Part shown: piece by piece, positions 1-10,100 of the stretch
Layout: each line of letters opens with the position of its first letter
Position numbering within the stretch: position 1 is the stretch's first letter
Origin: CAYLPJ01 sp964385465
GTDB taxonomy: Bacteria; Planctomycetota; Phycisphaerae; SM23-33
NCBI GenBank assembly: GCA_964385465.1
Contig: CAYLPJ010000029.1
Location: 11,617-75,616 of the forward strand
Direction: 5' to 3'
Length of the DNA stretch: 64,000 bases
Position numbers and translations under genes: made by a program
Notes under the pieces: model-generated
What the model saw: the letters and a program-made list of their open reading frames with translations, nothing else
What the model was told of the DNA's origin: nothing
Databases searched by the model: none

Positions 1-762
1 AAACTGACGGTCTCGCGGCTGATCCTCGGCAGCAACCCGTTCTTCGGGTTCAGCCACGGCAACCCGCAGGCGTCGGGCAAGGTCATGCGGGCGTACTACA
101 CGCCCGAGCGCGTCATGGCCGTCATGGACGCCGCGGCCGAGCGGGGCATCACCGCCGTCTGGACGCCCTGCTACGACCGCTGGATCCGCCTCTGGGACGC
201 CTACCGCAAGAAGGGCGGGAAACTGAAGGTCTGGATCGGCCAGCCGGACAACTACAAGCACATGATCGATCACATCAACGCCTGCGCCGCCCACGGCGGG
301 CGGGCCGTCTGCATCCAGGGCGTATGCATCGACCGCGCCCTGTCACAGGGGAAGGTCGATCTCGTCCGCTCGTGGCTGGAGCGGATCAAGGAGCTCGGCC
401 TGCCGGCCGGAATGGCCACGCACAAGCCCACCACGCACCTGCTGGCCGAGGAGAAGTCCCTGCCGGCGGACTTCTACCACCAGTGCCTCTACCAGCCGGA
501 GAACTACAGCGACGCCTGCCGCAGGAAGGCCCTGGCCACGGTGGCGAAGCTCGACAAGCCCGTGGTGGCCTACAAGGTCCTCGCCGCCGGGCGCCTGGCG
601 CCGCGGCAGGCCTACGCGCACGTGCTCAAGCGGCTCAAGCCCAAGGACGGCCTCTGCGTGGGCATGTTCCCCAAGGGCGACGCCGACCAGGTCGCCGAGA
701 ACGCCACGCTCATCGCGGGACTGTCGGGCAGGCGCCGCGCAGGGGAGACGCGCTCGGCGTGA
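1..762 (+). CDS. TIM-barrel protein, aldo/keto-reductase-like (5' end cut off by window)
   Basis: The frame is open from base 1, so the true start lies upstream; 253 residues are visible. The first residues (KLTVSRLILGSNPFFGF) resemble the first strand of aldo/keto-reductase-type TIM barrels, and the rest alternates strands and helices as such a barrel would (for example GITAVWTPCYD and PVVAYKVLAAGR). I see no clear AKR catalytic tetrad, so the reaction is unknown. It lies upstream of a GH27 enzyme, a Gfo/Idh/MocA oxidoreductase and a sugar isomerase on the same strand, so a role in sugar metabolism is a context inference. There is no signal peptide in the visible part. Confidence 0.6.
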   Translation, partial: KLTVSRLILGSNPFFGFSHGNPQASGKVMRAYYTPERVMAVMDAAAERGITAVWTPCYDRWIRLWDAYRKKGGKLKVWIGQPDNYKHMIDHINACAAHGGRAVCIQGVCIDRALSQGKVDLVRSWLERIKELGLPAGMATHKPTTHLLAEEKSLPADFYHQCLYQPENYSDACRRKALATVAKLDKPVVAYKVLAAGRLAPRQAYAHVLKRLKPKDGLCVGMFPKGDADQVAENATLIAGLSGRRRAGETRSA

Positions 763-812
763 GCTTGCGGGGGACCCGCCCGGAGCCGCCCGCCGGGCGG
801 CCCGGGATTCCG

Positions 813-841
813 TGGACCCGTGGGGCGCCCGCGAATATCCT
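813..841 (+). promoter_or_regulatory. Putative sigma70-like promoter for the GH27 gene
   Basis: TGGACC at 813-818, a 17-base spacer, then TATCCT at 836-841. It lies about 53 bases before the ATG at 895, and a Shine-Dalgarno-like AAAGGA precedes that start. Confidence 0.4.
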
Positions 842-894
842 GAACGCTCGCAAACCGACCGCCCGCAGCGCGAACACGAAAGGATGCCCCCGCC

Positions 895-2034
895 ATGCTT
901 GCCGCCACGCCGCCGATGGGTTGGAACAGTTGGAATACCTTCGGGCCGCGGATCGACGAGGCCGTCGTCCGCGAGACCGCCGACGCCTTCGTCGAAACCG
1001 GGCTGAAGGACGCCGGCTACGAGTACGTCGTCATCGACGACCTCTGGGAGGCCGACGAGCGCGTCGACGGCCGGCTTACCTGGGACGGCGAGAAGTTCCC
1101 GGCCGGCATCCCGGCACTGGCGGAATACGTTCACGGCAAGGGGTTGAAGTTCGGGATTTACAGCTGCGCCGGCAGCCACACGTGCGCGGGCAAGCCGGCG
1201 GGCTACGGCTACGAGGAGATCGACGCCCGGACGTTCGCCGAGTGGGGCGTGGACTTCCTGAAGTACGATTTCTGCTACCTGCCCCCGGGCGTGGACGGCA
1301 TCGGGCTGTACCGGCGGATGGGCCAGGCCCTTCGTGCCGGCGGGCGGGAGATCCTCTTCAGCATCTGCGAGTGGGGGGGCATGAAGCCGTGGGAATGGGC
1401 CGCGTCGGTCGGCGGGCACATGTGGCGAACCACCGGCGACATCAACGACTCCTGGAAGTCGATCATGGACATCGGCTTCGACCGCCAGCTCGGCCTGCAC
1501 GCCTATGCCGGCCCCGGGCGGTGGAACGACCCGGACATGCTCGTCGTCGGGATGCGGGGGGAGGGCAACGTCGCCCGCGGCGGCTGCACCGACGCCGAAT
1601 ACCGCACGCACTTCGCCCTCTGGTGCTTGCTCGCCTCGCCGCTGATGATCGGCTGCGACGTCCGCAAGATGGACGACGCCACGCGCGAGCTGCTGACCAA
1701 CCCGCGGCTGATCGCGGTCAACCAGGACCCGCTCGGCAGGCAGGGATACCGCGTGGGGCAGATGTGGTGGGGCGGGCAGCGCGGCGAGGTCTGGGCCAAG
1801 CCTCTGGCCGACGCGTCGGTGGCCGTGGGGCTCTTCCACCTCGGCGACCGCGACCGCCAGCGGCTGACCGTGCCCTGGGAGTCGATCGGCATCGACCGCC
1901 ACCGCCCGTGCCTCGTCGAGGACCTCTGGAGCGGCGAGGAGCTCGGCGAGTTCCGCGTCGACTACTCCACCGTCGTGCCCGGCCACGACGCCGCCATGCT
2001 CCGCGTCGTGCCTCGCAATGGCCCGCAGGGCTGA
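895..2034 (+). CDS. GH27-type alpha-galactosidase (or related exo-glycosidase), apparently cytoplasmic
   Basis: 379 residues. It opens directly on the GH27 signature (PPMGWNSWNTFG, residues 6-17), followed by YVVIDDLW (44-51). The nucleophile is predicted as D125 in FLKYDFCY and the acid/base as D212 in GRWNDPDML, both in the usual GH27 positions. Family knowledge: GH27 enzymes release alpha-galactose, or alpha-N-acetylgalactosamine, with retention. No signal peptide precedes the catalytic domain, so it probably acts on oligosaccharides already in the cell. The gene follows a TIM-barrel gene and precedes an oxidoreductase and an isomerase that could process the product. Substrate is uncertain; family assignment is firm. 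Confidence 0.88.
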   Translation: MLAATPPMGWNSWNTFGPRIDEAVVRETADAFVETGLKDAGYEYVVIDDLWEADERVDGRLTWDGEKFPAGIPALAEYVHGKGLKFGIYSCAGSHTCAGKPAGYGYEEIDARTFAEWGVDFLKYDFCYLPPGVDGIGLYRRMGQALRAGGREILFSICEWGGMKPWEWAASVGGHMWRTTGDINDSWKSIMDIGFDRQLGLHAYAGPGRWNDPDMLVVGMRGEGNVARGGCTDAEYRTHFALWCLLASPLMIGCDVRKMDDATRELLTNPRLIAVNQDPLGRQGYRVGQMWWGGQRGEVWAKPLADASVAVGLFHLGDRDRQRLTVPWESIGIDRHRPCLVEDLWSGEELGEFRVDYSTVVPGHDAAMLRVVPRNGPQG

Positions 2035-2301
2035 GCGCCGAGGAACGCGGATGCGGGACCTTTCAGCATGGGTGCAAGGGATGCAAGGGACGGGAAGAGG
2101 CGCAGGCCTCAGGCTCCAGGCGTCCGTGTCGAGCCCGCGAGCCCGGGGCCTCAAGGGCGGCCGCCGCGCCCGCGAATCGGCCCCGCGAGATCCCGGGTCT
2201 CAGCCATGTGCTCCGCTATCCCCTCCATCCGCTGAAGCCCTGCCGGATTTCCGGCCGTATCGGAGTTCATTCGTGTTCAGCCCTGTTGAGGAGAGGATCG
2301 A

Positions 2302-3465
2302 ATGAGAGAGATTGGCGCGGCAATCGTCGGGGCGGGGTTCATGGGGCGCGTGCATACCGAGGCGCTGCGGCGGCTGGGGGTGAGCGTCCGCGGGATCTGC
2401 GGCGTCGACGCGGCCGAGTCCGCCTCGGCCGCCGAGATGCTCGAGCTCGACCGGGCGTACGAATCGTTCGACGAGGTGCTCGCCGACGAAGGCGCCGCGG
2501 TCGTCCATCTCGCCGTGCCCAACCGGCTGCATTTCGAGATGGCCCGGCGAGCCCTCGAGGCCGGCAAGCACGTCCTCTGCGAAAAGCCGCTGGCGATGAC
2601 CTCCGCGGAATCGGCCGAGCTGGTCGAGCTGGCCGCAAGCCATCCGAACCAGGCCGCCGGCGTGAACTACAACTGCCGCTACTATCCGCTCTGCCTCGAC
2701 GTCCGCGAGCGGATCGCCGCCGGCGAGCTCGGCGAGGTCGTCCACGTCACCGGCAGCTACAGTCAGGACTGGCTCTGCCTGGAGACCGACTACAACTGGC
2801 GCGTCCTCGCCGACGAGGGCGGCGAGATGCGGGCCGTCGCGGACATCGGCACGCACTGGCTGGACCTCGTCGCCTTCATGACCGCCCTGGACGTCCAGGC
2901 CGTCTGCGCCGACCTCTGGACCGTCTACCCCGTCCGCCGCAGGCCGCTCGGCGAGGTCGAGACGTTCCAGTCCAAGGAGCAGGCCTCCGCCGACACCGAG
3001 CCCGTCGAGGTCACCACCGAGGATTACGGCTGCGTCATGCTCCGCTTCCGCGGCGGCGGGCGGGGCTGCATGTGGGTCTCCCAGGTCGCCCCCGGGCGGA
3101 AGAACTGCATCCGCATCGAGATCACCGGCTCGCAGCGAAGCTACGCCTGGAACAGCGAGCGCCCCAACGACCTCTGGGTCGGCCGGCGGGACGGGCCCAA
3201 CGAGGCCGTCATCCGCGATCCCTCGCTGGCCGCGCCGGGGGCTCGCTGGGCCATGGACCACCCCGGCGGGCACAACGAGGGCTACCCCGACAGCTTCAAG
3301 CAGTGCTTCCGGGCCTTCTACAGCACCATCGCCGCCGGCGATTTCGCCGCGGCCGAACCGTTCCCCACCTTCGCCGACGGGCACCGCGAGATCGTCCTCT
3401 GCGAGGCGATCCTCGCCAGCCATCGCGGCGGCGGGTGGGTCGAGATCGAAGGAGAGACGCCATGA
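2302..3465 (+). CDS. Gfo/Idh/MocA family NAD(P)-dependent oxidoreductase
   Basis: 387 residues. An N-terminal Rossmann fold opens with AAIVGAGFMGRVHTEAL (GxGxxG-type, about residues 5-20). VVHLAVPNRLHFEMA and the EKP motif (GKHVLCEKPLAMT) that carries the family's lysine follow, with DIGTHWLDLV about 100 residues later. The C-terminal half is the usual alpha/beta domain. Such enzymes oxidise or reduce a sugar or inositol hydroxyl. GAGGAGAGG lies just before the ATG. Its stop overlaps the next start (ATGA at 3462-3465), so it is coupled to the sugar isomerase. This oxidoreductase-isomerase pair is typical of planctomycete sugar operons. Substrate unknown. Confidence 0.9.
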   Translation: MREIGAAIVGAGFMGRVHTEALRRLGVSVRGICGVDAAESASAAEMLELDRAYESFDEVLADEGAAVVHLAVPNRLHFEMARRALEAGKHVLCEKPLAMTSAESAELVELAASHPNQAAGVNYNCRYYPLCLDVRERIAAGELGEVVHVTGSYSQDWLCLETDYNWRVLADEGGEMRAVADIGTHWLDLVAFMTALDVQAVCADLWTVYPVRRRPLGEVETFQSKEQASADTEPVEVTTEDYGCVMLRFRGGGRGCMWVSQVAPGRKNCIRIEITGSQRSYAWNSERPNDLWVGRRDGPNEAVIRDPSLAAPGARWAMDHPGGHNEGYPDSFKQCFRAFYSTIAAGDFAAAEPFPTFADGHREIVLCEAILASHRGGGWVEIEGETP

Positions 3466-4385
3466 AACTCGGGTTCGTCAGCGCCATCCTGCCCGACCTG
3501 TCGCTCGGGGAGGTCCTCCGGTTCGCCGCCGAGGAGGGCTTCGAGTGCGTCGAGCTGATGTCCTGGCCCATGGGCAAGGCCGAGCGGCGCTATGCCGGCG
3601 TCACGCACGTCGAGGCCGACGGGTTCACCAAGTCCGAGGCCGCTCGCGTGGCGGACCTTGCCGCCGACGCCGGCGTGGCCATCAGCGCCCTGGGCTACTA
3701 TCCCAACATCCTCTGCCCCGACGCCGGGGAGAGCCGTGTCTACGTCACCCACCTCAAGCGCGTCATCCGCGCCGCCGAGATGCTCGGGCTCGACCGCGTC
3801 AACACCTTCGTCGGGCGGGACTGGACCAAGTCCGTCGACGACAACTGGCCGCGGTTCCGCAAGGTCTGGCCCGGGATCGTCAAACACGCCGAGGACCACG
3901 GCGTCCGGATCGGCATCGAGAACTGCCCGATGCTCTTCTCCGCCGACGAATGGCCCGGGGGCAAGAACCTCGCCCACAGCCCGGCCGTGTGGCGGCGGAT
4001 GTTCGAGGAGATCCCCAGCAAGAGCTTCGGGCTCAACTACGATCCGTCGCACCTTCTCTGGCAGCAGATGGACTACGTCAAGCCGCTGTGGGAGTTCGCC
4101 GACCGGATCTTCCACGCCCACGCCAAGGACGTTCGCGTCGACCGCGGGAAGCTCGACGACGAGGGCATCCTCGCCCTGCCGCTGGCCTACCACTGCCCGA
4201 AGCTGCCCGGCCTGGGGGAGATCGACTGGGGCCGGTTCGTCAGCGTCCTCGGAGACGTCGGCTACGACGGGCCGCTGTGCATCGAGGTCGAGGACCGGGC
4301 CTACGAGGCGACGCTGGAGACCCGCAAGGCGGCCCTGCGCCAGGCCGCCCGCTACCTGCGCAACTTCCTGCCCGCCGCGGGCTGA
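3462..4385 (+). CDS. Sugar phosphate isomerase/epimerase family TIM-barrel protein
   Basis: 307 residues, AP-endonuclease-2/xylose-isomerase-like barrel. Strand motifs are KLGFVSAILPD (start), FECVELMSWP, ISALGYYPNIL, RVNTFVGRD, IGIENCPM, LNYDPSHLLW, FHAHAKDV and LCIEVEDRA. The Glu, Asp, His and Glu in these are the likely metal ligands. The start is fixed by the four-base ATGA overlap with the preceding oxidoreductase, which implies translational coupling. It probably isomerises or epimerises the keto-sugar handled by that partner; the substrate cannot be read from sequence. Confidence 0.88.
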   Translation: MKLGFVSAILPDLSLGEVLRFAAEEGFECVELMSWPMGKAERRYAGVTHVEADGFTKSEAARVADLAADAGVAISALGYYPNILCPDAGESRVYVTHLKRVIRAAEMLGLDRVNTFVGRDWTKSVDDNWPRFRKVWPGIVKHAEDHGVRIGIENCPMLFSADEWPGGKNLAHSPAVWRRMFEEIPSKSFGLNYDPSHLLWQQMDYVKPLWEFADRIFHAHAKDVRVDRGKLDDEGILALPLAYHCPKLPGLGEIDWGRFVSVLGDVGYDGPLCIEVEDRAYEATLETRKAALRQAARYLRNFLPAAG

Positions 4386-4402
4386 GAAGGAGGCATCGCA
4401 TC

Positions 4403-4846
4403 ATGGCCGAGAGACTGCTGAAGTGGCTGCTGATCGCCTGCGGCGTCGCGTGCGTGCTGGGCCTGCCCGGGCTGTACATGCCGCGGAGCTGGATGGCCTC
4501 CGCCCACGAATGGCTGGGCATGGGCGAGTTCCCCGAGGGCATCCTGGCCGAGTACATGGCGCGGCTGTGCTCGGGGCTGTACGCGCTGTACGGCGGGATC
4601 GTCCTGATCCTGGCCACCGACGTCCGCCGCTACGGCCCCGTCATCACCGCCCAGGCGATCATGATCCTCTGCCTGGCGCTGTCCGGCGGGTTCTTCGCCT
4701 GGGGCACCCGCGTGCCTCGCTGGTGGGTCGTCGCCGACATCTCCGCCTGCATCGTCTACTGTGGCGGCACGCTTGTTCTCCAGCACTACATGAGAAGAGC
4801 AGCCCGGCAGGAACTGCCCCGCCACATCCGAGAGGAGCAACCATGA
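4403..4846 (+). CDS. Small four-helix membrane protein of unknown function
   Basis: 147 residues. I see about four hydrophobic segments: LLKWLLIACGVACVLGLPGLY near residue 6, LCSGLYALYGGIVLILAT, VITAQAIMILCLALSGGFF and WWVVADISACIVYCGGTLVL. The C-terminus is charged and probably cytoplasmic. GAGAAGGAGG precedes the ATG. The stop overlaps the ATG of the sulfatase (ATGA at 4843-4846), so the two are co-translated, but no motif reveals a role. Confidence 0.75.
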   Translation: MAERLLKWLLIACGVACVLGLPGLYMPRSWMASAHEWLGMGEFPEGILAEYMARLCSGLYALYGGIVLILATDVRRYGPVITAQAIMILCLALSGGFFAWGTRVPRWWVVADISACIVYCGGTLVLQHYMRRAARQELPRHIREEQP

Positions 4847-6393
4847 ATCGACGGACGTTTCTCAAGGCCGCGGGACTGGCCCCGGCCGCGTTGGCGGGCC
4901 GGCGGTGGGTGCGGGCGGCCGAGGCGAAGGACGGCGACCGGGCGAACGTCGTGGTGATCCTCGTCGACGACCTGGGCTTCTCGGACCTCGGCTGCTACGG
5001 CGGCGAGATTCAGACGCCGAACCTGGACCGGCTTGCCTCGCGGGGCGTGCGGTTCAGCCAGTTCTACAACACCGCCAAGTGCGGCCCGACGCGCGCGACG
5101 CTCCTTACCGGACTGTACTACCAGGAGGTCGGCTTCCGCGCCATGCGAAACGCCATGACGCTCGGCGAAGCGATGAAGCGCGCGGGGTACTTCACGGCCA
5201 TGTCGGGCAAGTGGCACCTGGACCGGGAGCCGACGGACCGGGGCTTCGACCGGTACTTCGGGCACCTGTCGGGCGCGACGAACTTCTTCACCGGCGACAA
5301 CTCCTTCCGGCTCAACGGCAAGCGGTTCAAGGTGCCCGAGACGGGCTTCTACACCACCGACGCGATGACCGACTACGCCGTCCGCTTCCTGGACGAGGCG
5401 AAGGCGTCCGGCAAGCCGTTCCTGCTGTACCTCGCCTACAACGCCCCGCACTACCCCCTCCAGGCACCCAAGGAGGAGGTGGAGAAGTATCGCGGCAAGT
5501 ACATGTGCGGCTGGGACGAGATCCGCAGCCGGCGCCATGCGCGCCAGCTCGAGATGGGCCTGTTCGCCCGGCCGTGGGAACTCAGCCCCCGCCCCGGCGA
5601 CGTGCCCGCCTGGAAGGACGTCGACGCCGAGAAGAAGGACGTCGAGGACCTCCGCATGGCGACGTACGCCGGGATGATCGACCGCGTGGATCAGAACGTC
5701 GGGCGGCTGATGGGACACATGGACAAGCTCGGAGTCGCCGACAACACGCTCGTGCTCTTCCTTTCGGACAACGGGGCCTGCCCGTTCCAGCGGTCCAAGC
5801 GGACGCACCTGCCCCCGTGGGACCCGGGCAGCTACTGGACCTACGACCAGAAATGGGCCCACGCCTGCAACACGCCCTTCCGCCGGTACAAGCAGAACCA
5901 GCACGAGGGCGGCATCTCGACGCCGCTGATCGCCCACTGGCCCGACGGCATCACGGCCGAGGCCGGCTCCGTCTGCCACCAGCCCGGGCACCTGATCGAC
6001 ATCATGGCCACCTGCCTGGACCTCGCCGGCAGCGACTACCCCGGGCGGCACGGCGAGCAGACGCTCAAGCCGCTGCGGGGCAAGAGCCTCCTGCCGAACC
6101 TCCAGGGCCGACGGCGCGACGGGCACGACACGCTCTACTTCCAGTTCGCCAACAACCGTGCGGTGCGGCGAGGGCGGTGGAAGCTCGTCTCCGCGCGCGG
6201 CGGGCCGTGGGAGCTCTACGACGTGGACGTCGACCGCTCGGAGCTCGACGACCTGGCCGACGCCAGGCCCGAGCTCGCCGCCGAGCTGGCCAAGGCCTGG
6301 GACGACTGGGCCGGGGAGGTCGGCGCGCGCAGGCCCGGGCGGCGGAAGGGGAAGGGCGGCAGGAAGAAGCGCCCGGCCGGCGGGAAGACGTGA
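4843..6393 (+). CDS. Tat-exported sulfatase (formylglycine type)
   Basis: 516 residues. The N-terminus MNRRTFLKAAG is a Tat-type twin-arginine leader with a short alanine-rich core, so export in folded form is likely. The alkaline-phosphatase-like sulfatase fold starts at ANVVVILVDDLGFSDLGCYG, with metal ligands D42 and D43. The maturation motif C80-G-P-T-R followed by LLTG is intact, so C80 should become formylglycine. GKWHLD and FLSDNGAC supply further active-site residues. The tail is rich in Lys, Arg and Gly (GRRKGKGGRKKRPAGGKT). It overlaps the membrane-protein gene before it and queC after it. Expected role: removal of sulfate esters from polysaccharide; the exact ester is unknown. Confidence 0.92.
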   Translation: MNRRTFLKAAGLAPAALAGRRWVRAAEAKDGDRANVVVILVDDLGFSDLGCYGGEIQTPNLDRLASRGVRFSQFYNTAKCGPTRATLLTGLYYQEVGFRAMRNAMTLGEAMKRAGYFTAMSGKWHLDREPTDRGFDRYFGHLSGATNFFTGDNSFRLNGKRFKVPETGFYTTDAMTDYAVRFLDEAKASGKPFLLYLAYNAPHYPLQAPKEEVEKYRGKYMCGWDEIRSRRHARQLEMGLFARPWELSPRPGDVPAWKDVDAEKKDVEDLRMATYAGMIDRVDQNVGRLMGHMDKLGVADNTLVLFLSDNGACPFQRSKRTHLPPWDPGSYWTYDQKWAHACNTPFRRYKQNQHEGGISTPLIAHWPDGITAEAGSVCHQPGHLIDIMATCLDLAGSDYPGRHGEQTLKPLRGKSLLPNLQGRRRDGHDTLYFQFANNRAVRRGRWKLVSARGGPWELYDVDVDRSELDDLADARPELAAELAKAWDDWAGEVGARRPGRRKGKGGRKKRPAGGKT

Positions 6394-7100
6394 GCGGCGC
6401 GGGCGAGAGGCTGGCGGTCTGCCTGGTCTCCGGCGGGCTGGACTCGGCGACGGCGCTGGCGGTCGCGCGGGCGGAGGGCTTCGCCTGCCACGCGCTGAGC
6501 TTCGACTACGGCCAGCGGCACCGGTTCGAGCTGGACGCGGCCGGGCGGGTGGCCGCCGCGGCCGGGGCGGTCGAGCATCGCCGCGTCCGGCTGGACCTCA
6601 GCGCCGACGGCGGCTTCGGGCGAAGCGCCCTGACCGACGCGATCGCCGTGCCCAAGGACCGCGACGCCGCCGGGGAGATCCCCGCCACCTACGTGCCCGG
6701 GCGGAACACGGTGTTCCTCGCCGTCGCGCTGGCCTACGCCGAGGGCGTCGGGGCGTTCGACATCTTCCTGGGCGTCAACGCCGTCGACTACAGCGGCTAC
6801 CCGGACTGCCGCCCCGAGTTCATCGAGGCGTTCGAGCGGCTGGCCAACCTCGCCACCGCCGCCGCCGTCGAAGGCCGCGGGACCTTCCGCATCCGCGCCC
6901 CGCTGCTGCACATGAGCAAGGCGGAGATCATCCGCGCCGGACTGGAGCTGGGGGTGGACTACTCGCTGACGCACAGTTGCTACGACCCGGCCGCCGACGG
7001 CGGCGCCTGCGGCCACTGCGACGCCTGCCGACTCCGCCTGGCCGGCTTCACCGCCGCCGGGGCCGAAGACCCGGTCGAGTACGTCCCAGAAGGGCGATAG
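6390..7100 (+). CDS. queC: 7-cyano-7-deazaguanine (preQ0) synthase QueC
   Basis: 236 residues, normal QueC size. The PP-loop SGGLDS is at residues 14-19, and RNTVFLAVALAYAE and LGVNAVDYSGYPDCRPEFI are typical QueC motifs. The C-terminal zinc site is complete: C197, C207, C210 and C213. QueC converts 7-carboxy-7-deazaguanine to preQ0, a queuosine precursor, using ATP and ammonia. The start is a GTG that overlaps the sulfatase stop (GTGA at 6390-6393), so a tRNA-modification gene is coupled to a sulfatase. No other queuosine gene is in the window. Confidence 0.93.
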   Translation: MSGAGERLAVCLVSGGLDSATALAVARAEGFACHALSFDYGQRHRFELDAAGRVAAAAGAVEHRRVRLDLSADGGFGRSALTDAIAVPKDRDAAGEIPATYVPGRNTVFLAVALAYAEGVGAFDIFLGVNAVDYSGYPDCRPEFIEAFERLANLATAAAVEGRGTFRIRAPLLHMSKAEIIRAGLELGVDYSLTHSCYDPAADGGACGHCDACRLRLAGFTAAGAEDPVEYVPEGR

Positions 7101-7196
7101 GGCGCCAGGCGGTTGCCGGGCGGTCCGGTGCGCGCCCGGCCCCCGGGCGTCGCTCCCGTCGCGTGCGTTCCCCGACTCCTGCTCACCCCGGACGAT

Positions 7197-10100
7197 TCAC
7201 CGTTTGCCCAGTCGCAGGAGCCGGCCGTTGGCGGTGGTCAGGTAGACGCCGCCGGTGGTGACGGCGAGGCTGTCCCAGGTGGGTGCGGCGGGGAGCTTCC
7301 GTTCGCTGAGCTTCTTGCCGCTCCCGGCGTCGACGACCCACAGCAGCCCCTCGCCGCGGGCCTCGAAGGCCTCGACGTTGCCGTCCTTGTACTCCGGCAC
7401 GCCGGCGATGAGCAGCCGGTCGCCCGCGACGGCCATTGCCCGCGGACGCAGGCCGAGCTTCTCCGACCACGTCCACTTCGGCTCGTTGGCCTTGGTGGCC
7501 TTGCGGAAGTCCGGCCGGTGCTCGGCGGATGGATCGACCGGCGAGAGTTCCTGGCGGACCAGCGTGTAGCCGCCCAGCCGGCGGACGGCCCAGACGGTCG
7601 AGTCGTCGAACGCCAGGATCACGCCGTAGGGCACGGCCAGCCGCGAGCCGAACCCGCCGCTCTTCCGGTTGGCGATCCACGAATACGCCACGGGCGTGCG
7701 GCTGAAGTCGCCGGTGCCCAGCACCCAGTGCGAGCGGTGGACCTCCGCGTCGTCCAGCAGCCGGGAGGTGCTGAACAGGTGGCGGGCCGGCTTGTCCTGG
7801 AGCTTGCCCGCCGCGTCGAAGCGGAGGTGGTGGAGATACACCGACTCGCCGTCGCCGACGGGCACGTCCGTCCGCGCCGCCCGCATGGAGAACGCGTCGC
7901 TGCGGTCCGGCGCCGCGAACGTCTTGCCGTCCGTCGCGTTCTGCGTGAGCTTCTTCACCGGCTGCTCGCCCGCGCCCTCGCTGCCGCGCGGGTGCTCGAC
8001 GCGGATCGGCGTCTCGTGGAGCACCTTCCCAGTTGCCGGGTCCAGGCCGTACAGCGTGATCCCGCCGTCGAGGTAGGTGCTCCGCCCCGCGGCCGCCCAG
8101 GCCACGCCGCCCTGGACCAGCACGCTGCCGTGGACGGGCCAGACGCTCTCGACCTGGTCGCGGGCGACGGTCCGCAGGTCGGCCCGGGCGGCGCGGAACC
8201 GCCAGATCAGCTCCCCGTCGCCGGCGCGCAGACAGTACACGCACCCGTCGGCCGAGCCGAACAGCACGCGCCCGGCGTGGATCGTCGGCGCGGAGTCCAC
8301 CCGCCCGGAGGCGGTGAAGGCCCAGCGCGGCCTGCCGTCGTCGGCCGCCACGGCCAGGACGCGGTGGGCGTCGGTATCGGCCACGATCGCCATCCCGTCG
8401 GCGACGACCGGCGCGGTGAGCATTCGCCCGAGCTCGGCCGACCAGGCGACCTCGAACGCCTCGGGCACCTTCACCGCCGTCGAGCCGCTGCGGCGCACGT
8501 CACCGCGGTAGGTCGGCCAGTCGTCGGGCGACGCCTCGCCGGCGGCGAGTTCCTCGCCGTACGCCGGCCCCCTGGTCAGCGGCGGGGCGGGCTCGGGTGC
8601 CGGGGACCGCTTGGCCGAGAGGGCCCAGAATCCGTACAGCTTGCCTTCCATGTAGCAGCCGCAGGCGTGGGAGGGGGCGTAGAGCAGGCCGTTGCAGGGC
8701 AATACGCCGTACTGGCAGACCCCGCGGACCCAGTTGTTCCGCGAGTGGGCCTCGCCGGCGAGGTCCAGGAACTCCACGCCGCGCTTGGCCGTCAGGATGA
8801 ACCGCTCGGTCGCCTTGTTGCGGTAGCAGCGGTGGTGGTGCCCGACCGTCCAGAGCTCCTTGGCCACGGGCAGCTTCCGCGAGACCTTGCCGGTCTTCAG
8901 GTCGCGGCCCTCGGTGAACTCCTGGCCCAGCCAGACCGTCCCGTCGACGACCAGCACGTCCACCGGCGAGTGGAACGTCGGGCGGCAGGGGCAGGTCCAC
9001 ATCTCCTTGCCGTCCTCGGCCGAGATCGCCCGCAGCGTCCGCGCGTCGGCGGAGAGGACCACGCCGTCGCGGACGACCAGCGTCGCGACCGACCAGCCGA
9101 GCTTCCGCGTCCTGCCCCGGCGGTTCCGCCTGCCCTTCTTGCCCTTGGCCGGGCGTTTCGGCTCGGCCTTCGCTTGCGGGCCGTGCCGCCACAGCCGCTT
9201 GCCCGTCGCCAGCTCCAGGCAGACCACGCCGGGGCCGTCCTGGCAGAACGCCCGGTCGGCCGCGGCGGCGAGGGTCAGGGGCACGATCCCCGTGCCGTCC
9301 TCCCCGGGCCAGCGCCACAGGGCCTGGCCGGTCGAGGCGTCGAAGGCGACGATCGCCTTGCGGTTGGGGAACGTGAAGGCGGTGCCCTTGCGCTTGGGCC
9401 CGATGCCGGCCTGCTCGGCGGCGGGCGTGCCGACGATCACCATCAGCACGCCGTCGTGGAGGACGATCTCCTCGGCGTTCTTCGTTCCGGCGTAGGTGCG
9501 GAGGGTCTCGCCCGTCTCGGCGGACAGGGCCGTTACCGGCTCGCCGAGCCCGAGCGTGACGTAGACGGCCTCGCCGTCGGTGACCAGCAGGCGGGGGAGC
9601 TGCACGGGCCCGGAGCGGAACCGCTGGCGGTGCCACGCCCAGTCCGGCAGGGACCGCCGCCAGAGCTCGACGCCGCTGAAGGCGTCGCGGGCGACGACCG
9701 ACCATCGCCCTGGGACGTTCATCGACGCGGCCGTGGCGCGGTCGACGATCGCGAACAGCCGCCGCCCGCCGGAGACCACCCCGCTGATGCTGGCCAGCAC
9801 GTGGTGGTTGCGGCTCCACATCGGCGAGGCCAGCCAGTGCATGTGCCGCGGCGGGGCGACGCGGTCGTCTGCGGCGACGGCGTTGTTCGACGCGTCGCGG
9901 AGGAAGTGTGTCCAGCGGTCGATCCCCTTGGGGCGCGGCCTGGCGAGCTTCCGCCAGCCGTCGCCGTCGGCCAGGCAGGCCACGCCGCCGGGGGCGAGCA
10001 CGCGGAGGATCTCCTTCTCGCTCGGGCGCGGGTCGCCCTCGACGACGAGAAGGTTCACCACACCGTCGATGTACGGCAGGGCGGGGGGGTGCCACGCGGT

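Noticed and set aside
2072..2089. Tandem repeat TGCAAGGGA twice before the Gfo/Idh/MocA gene
   Set aside because: Only two units and no flanking structure; not enough to call a repeat feature.
324..3461. Long open frame on the plus strand ahead of the 3462 isomerase start
   Set aside because: It overlaps the GH27 and Gfo/Idh/MocA genes in another frame and translates to Arg/Pro/Gly-rich text with no fold; typical of a GC-rich shadow.
7101..7196. Possible terminator between queC and the convergent propeller gene
   Set aside because: GC-rich with short complementary runs but no stable hairpin followed by a T-run.
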